From CAZDDI01 sp964504195 (GTDB lineage: Bacteria > Chloroflexota > Anaerolineae > B4-G1 > SLSP01): DNA of 64,000 nucleotides. Location: the NCBI GenBank assembly GCA_964504195.1, contig CAZDDI010000002.1, positions 62,001 through 126,000 of the forward strand, in the 5' to 3' direction. Position 1 is the first letter of the stretch. Each line of letters opens with the position of its first letter. The position numbers and the translations under genes are program-made. The notes under the pieces are model-generated. The model ran no database searches. It was not told where the DNA came from and was given only the letters and a program-made list of their open reading frames with translations. This document shows positions 62,701 through 64,000 of the stretch, one piece after another.

Positions 62701-64000
62701 AGCGCCTGTAGCTGCCCAGCCCTTGGTTGTGTCATTAGTCAAACGTGCTTGGAGGATGGTCCCGGCAACGCAGCCCTTCAATAGCCCGACGTGGGTCTTT
62801 TCCGATACGCTCATCAGTGAGCTTCCGTTGACGACCGATGCACAGGGCAAGGCCGTTGCGCGCGTCACGCCACCCACTAGCGGTTATTATGTGGTCATCG
62901 CTGAGAGCGCCGATGATGGCGGCAATCTTGTCCGTACTGAGACTGGGCTGTGGGTAAGTGGCCCGCAAGCTGCTGCGTGGCGAACCGAGGAGGGTAAAAT
63001 CACACCGGTGGCTGATGCACGCAGTTATCGTTCTGGCGACACCGCGCGCATTCTCTTACCCACACCTTTTAGTGGCGCGTATCAGGTGCTGCTTACTATC
63101 GAGCGTGGTGGTATTCTTGAAGCGCAGCGTTTGACGTTCACCGAGCCGAACCCGCTCATCGAAATCCCTATTACTGAAGTACACGTTCCCAATATCATCG
63201 TTTCTTTTGTGGTGGTCAAGGGCGTGGATGCTAACCATCGTGCGCCGGATGTGCGTATCGGCATGGTCAATCTCGAGGTGGAGCCGGTGCGGCAAGCCCT
63301 CACGGTAGAAATCATCCCCGACCGCAACACGCCCTACTTGCCCGGTGACCGTGTTTCGTTGACCATTCGCGCTACCGATTACGCGGGGAGGCCTGTCGCG
63401 GCTGAACTGGCGCTGGCGGTAGTGGATAAAGCTGTGCTGGCGTTGGCCGATCCGAATTCTCCGCCCCTGCTCGACGCCTTCTACAGCCCGCGAGGGTTGG
63501 GCGTGCGTACAGGTGATAGTAATCTGGTGCTTTTCAACCGCACTTCAGCTAACCTTGAAGAACTGGAAGAGCAAGCTGAGCGGATTGCTTTAGAGGCGAT
63601 GATGGGCGGCATTGGTGGCGGGGGCGGCGGTGATGCGATGCTGGTAGATGATGTGCGCCAGGACTTTCCCGATACGGCGTATTGGGAGGCGCACTTGCAG
63701 ACAGATACTTCCGGCGTGGCGCAGGTCACGTTCGACTTGCCCGACTCATTGACGACCTGGGTGGTGGATGCGCGCGCCGTCACTGCAAACACGCAAGTTG
63801 GCGAAACAACAGCGGAGTTCGTGGTTTCCAAGCCCTTGCTGGTGCGCCCTGTGACACCGCGTTTCTTCACGGCGGGCGACCGGGCCGAAGTAGCCACGGT
63901 CGTTCACAACAACACAGACGCTCCTATCAACACGACGGTGCGCCTGGAGGCGCTCGGCGTGACGCTGGAGAGCGCTCCAGAACAGACAGTGACGCTGCCC
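59660..64000 (+). CDS. Membrane-anchored Ig-like/alpha-2-macroglobulin protein, 3' end missing
   Basis: The frame from ATG 59660 stays open for 1447 codons to the window end. Residues 1-58 are cytoplasmic, containing SIKPNPHFIERLSARLR; a TM helix at ~59-79 follows, then a Pro-rich stem. Several bacterial Ig-like domains of the Big_5 type cover ~105-530 (VFPRPGQEVSAESAAITLRF, HVSPANNSRDLRGDSPLLL, NTPMNSQSVQDAFTLTDP). Alpha-2-macroglobulin modules follow, including TDRPIYRPGQLVHARG near residue 755 and SLTTWVVDARAVT near 1360, with a Gly-rich segment at ~1316-1325 in the bait-like area. The thioester region is beyond the window. Bacterial A2M proteins trap proteases. Confidence 0.88.
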   Translation, partial: MSDQNLTQPTSSLEGDDLVEAAVQKTAASIKPNPHFIERLSARLRARHRSAVPRRARLPLWGWLSAALVLVLTIGVAGRALLPGISTPATPDVTTLAQPPSDSTPEPAPDWLADLPPALAEVFPRPGQEVSAESAAITLRFGAPMDRASVEQAVHVTPAVEGEFVWDDDQTVTFRPKSLAVAADYRVLVDTSARGSNGLPLSRELAFNFSTLSPLQVTHVSPANNSRDLRGDSPLLLAFNYPVVPINCTGQVADAVAGCAPLDLTFTPGMVGQGFWVNTSLYRYDPLPAWDTGVTYTATLAAGLTSVDGAILDTPMLWNFSTAAPRLLSYLPSEPDTLLEAVVQLGFNTPMNSQSVQDAFTLTDPDGNRVTFTAAWSDNNTRVVLTPTQQLVLGTRYAARLEATALAVNGSAVGDASAWYFTTVPAPVIKSVGVQGNRLDLYSGLEVAFAGLMDPATFEGRLRLLQGRQIVNFNTWFSDYDNKLYIHWDKEPSTEYCLTIEPGIADRYGNTIAVGRTDCFTSAPREPFFLLAARGDMLTLDAAEPSRLYFVAANVGEVRLTLSTMGENSMLAYQFSPTQRVRQWTLTPDTPRDAVTLLPVDLLETSTLAPGYYLLEWTVPGAQRHMGAQRARIVVVDRHVTLKVAQEEALVWVTDLRTGQPVSGAEVRLLVDEAGNLLGSGVTDADGIARFDIRQSTNRWANMLAVTGVAGQPGFGVAHNEWNAGVSAWDFGIDAAYYTDFIRPRIYLQTDRPIYRPGQLVHARGIARLDNDAAYTLLPAGQEITLVLHDPNWEQVSQLVVELNEQGTFAVDFDLGDEALLGYYTLQARTLGTSEYDTWSVTFAVAAYRKPEFEVSVTSEHDARLQGETLRALVEGAYYSGGAVHQARVAWTVRAEPYSFWPDVPGWWSWNTSAGWWGYEPEIIAQGEGQTDVQGRFWVELPATLETLRNDESIVSQRWTIEATITDESGFPVTGRSEVVIHAARFYLGLRPDSWVAESGKVAAINVLALDWDEAPVAAQPLVVSLVKRAWRMVPATQPFNSPTWVFSDTLISELPLTTDAQGKAVARVTPPTSGYYVVIAESADDGGNLVRTETGLWVSGPQAAAWRTEEGKITPVADARSYRSGDTARILLPTPFSGAYQVLLTIERGGILEAQRLTFTEPNPLIEIPITEVHVPNIIVSFVVVKGVDANHRAPDVRIGMVNLEVEPVRQALTVEIIPDRNTPYLPGDRVSLTIRATDYAGRPVAAELALAVVDKAVLALADPNSPPLLDAFYSPRGLGVRTGDSNLVLFNRTSANLEELEEQAERIALEAMMGGIGGGGGGDAMLVDDVRQDFPDTAYWEAHLQTDTSGVAQVTFDLPDSLTTWVVDARAVTANTQVGETTAEFVVSKPLLVRPVTPRFFTAGDRAEVATVVHNNTDAPINTTVRLEALGVTLESAPEQTVTLP

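Overview
The window is bacterial chromosomal DNA whose gene content points to Chloroflexota, probably Anaerolineae or a neighbouring class. The signs are long HAMP/GAF sensor proteins with the repeating pattern seen in that phylum, a VanW/PG-binding protein, a DUF4332 protein, a Lon-like AAA_32 protease, an AmmeMemoRadiSam trio and an alpha-2-macroglobulin family protein. This placement is inferred from families; no rRNA or tRNA gene was seen. Coding density is high and genes sit in short operons with 1-4 base overlaps (ATGA, TTGA, GTGA).

Layout. (1) 1-21336: a co-directional sensory block. Six consecutive membrane-anchored GAF proteins without any kinase domain (the first cut by the window edge) are followed by an ABC_sub_bind lipoprotein, a 1315-residue Cache/HAMP/multi-GAF protein, and a 1638-residue multi-GAF hybrid histidine kinase with two receiver domains. 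This looks like many inputs converging on one kinase. (2) 21340-27260: a ferredoxin with its own promoter, a PHP-family protein that may be made from a leaderless mRNA, a family X DNA polymerase-PHP fusion lacking one catalytic Asp, a VanW protein and a small membrane protein. (3) 27258-36584: a two-TM protein divergent from an O-antigen-ligase-like protein, with a perfect 14-bp inverted repeat on the latter's promoter; then a beta-propeller lipoprotein, dnaN, a Lon-like protease, a DUF4332 protein and a jelly-roll-like protein. (4) 36585-45707: a MITE-like element, ribosomal protein S1, a zinc-ribbon membrane protein, the AmmeMemoRadiSam genes, a DUF4870 protein, a DUF5107-type lipoprotein, a second MITE copy interrupted by another palindromic element, and a HEAT-repeat protein. 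(5) 45861-56547, all minus strand: a multidomain cell-wall hydrolase with a leader resembling cargo of contractile injection systems, proS, a MogA/MoaB protein, a PHP-AlbA_2 fusion, a response regulator and lon. (6) 57008-64000: infC (AUU start)-rpmI-rplT with promoter and terminator, a membrane protein, then an ECF sigma factor overlapping a very large membrane-anchored Ig-like/alpha-2-macroglobulin protein that runs off the window.

Most notable: the nested mobile elements with a clean 10-bp target duplication, the eCIS-like hydrolase, the kinase-less GAF array, the sigma/A2M overlap, the PolX active-site change, the operator-like palindrome at 28380-28424 and the AUU start of infC. Gaps without genes are described individually. 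All family assignments come from reading motifs by eye, without database searches.
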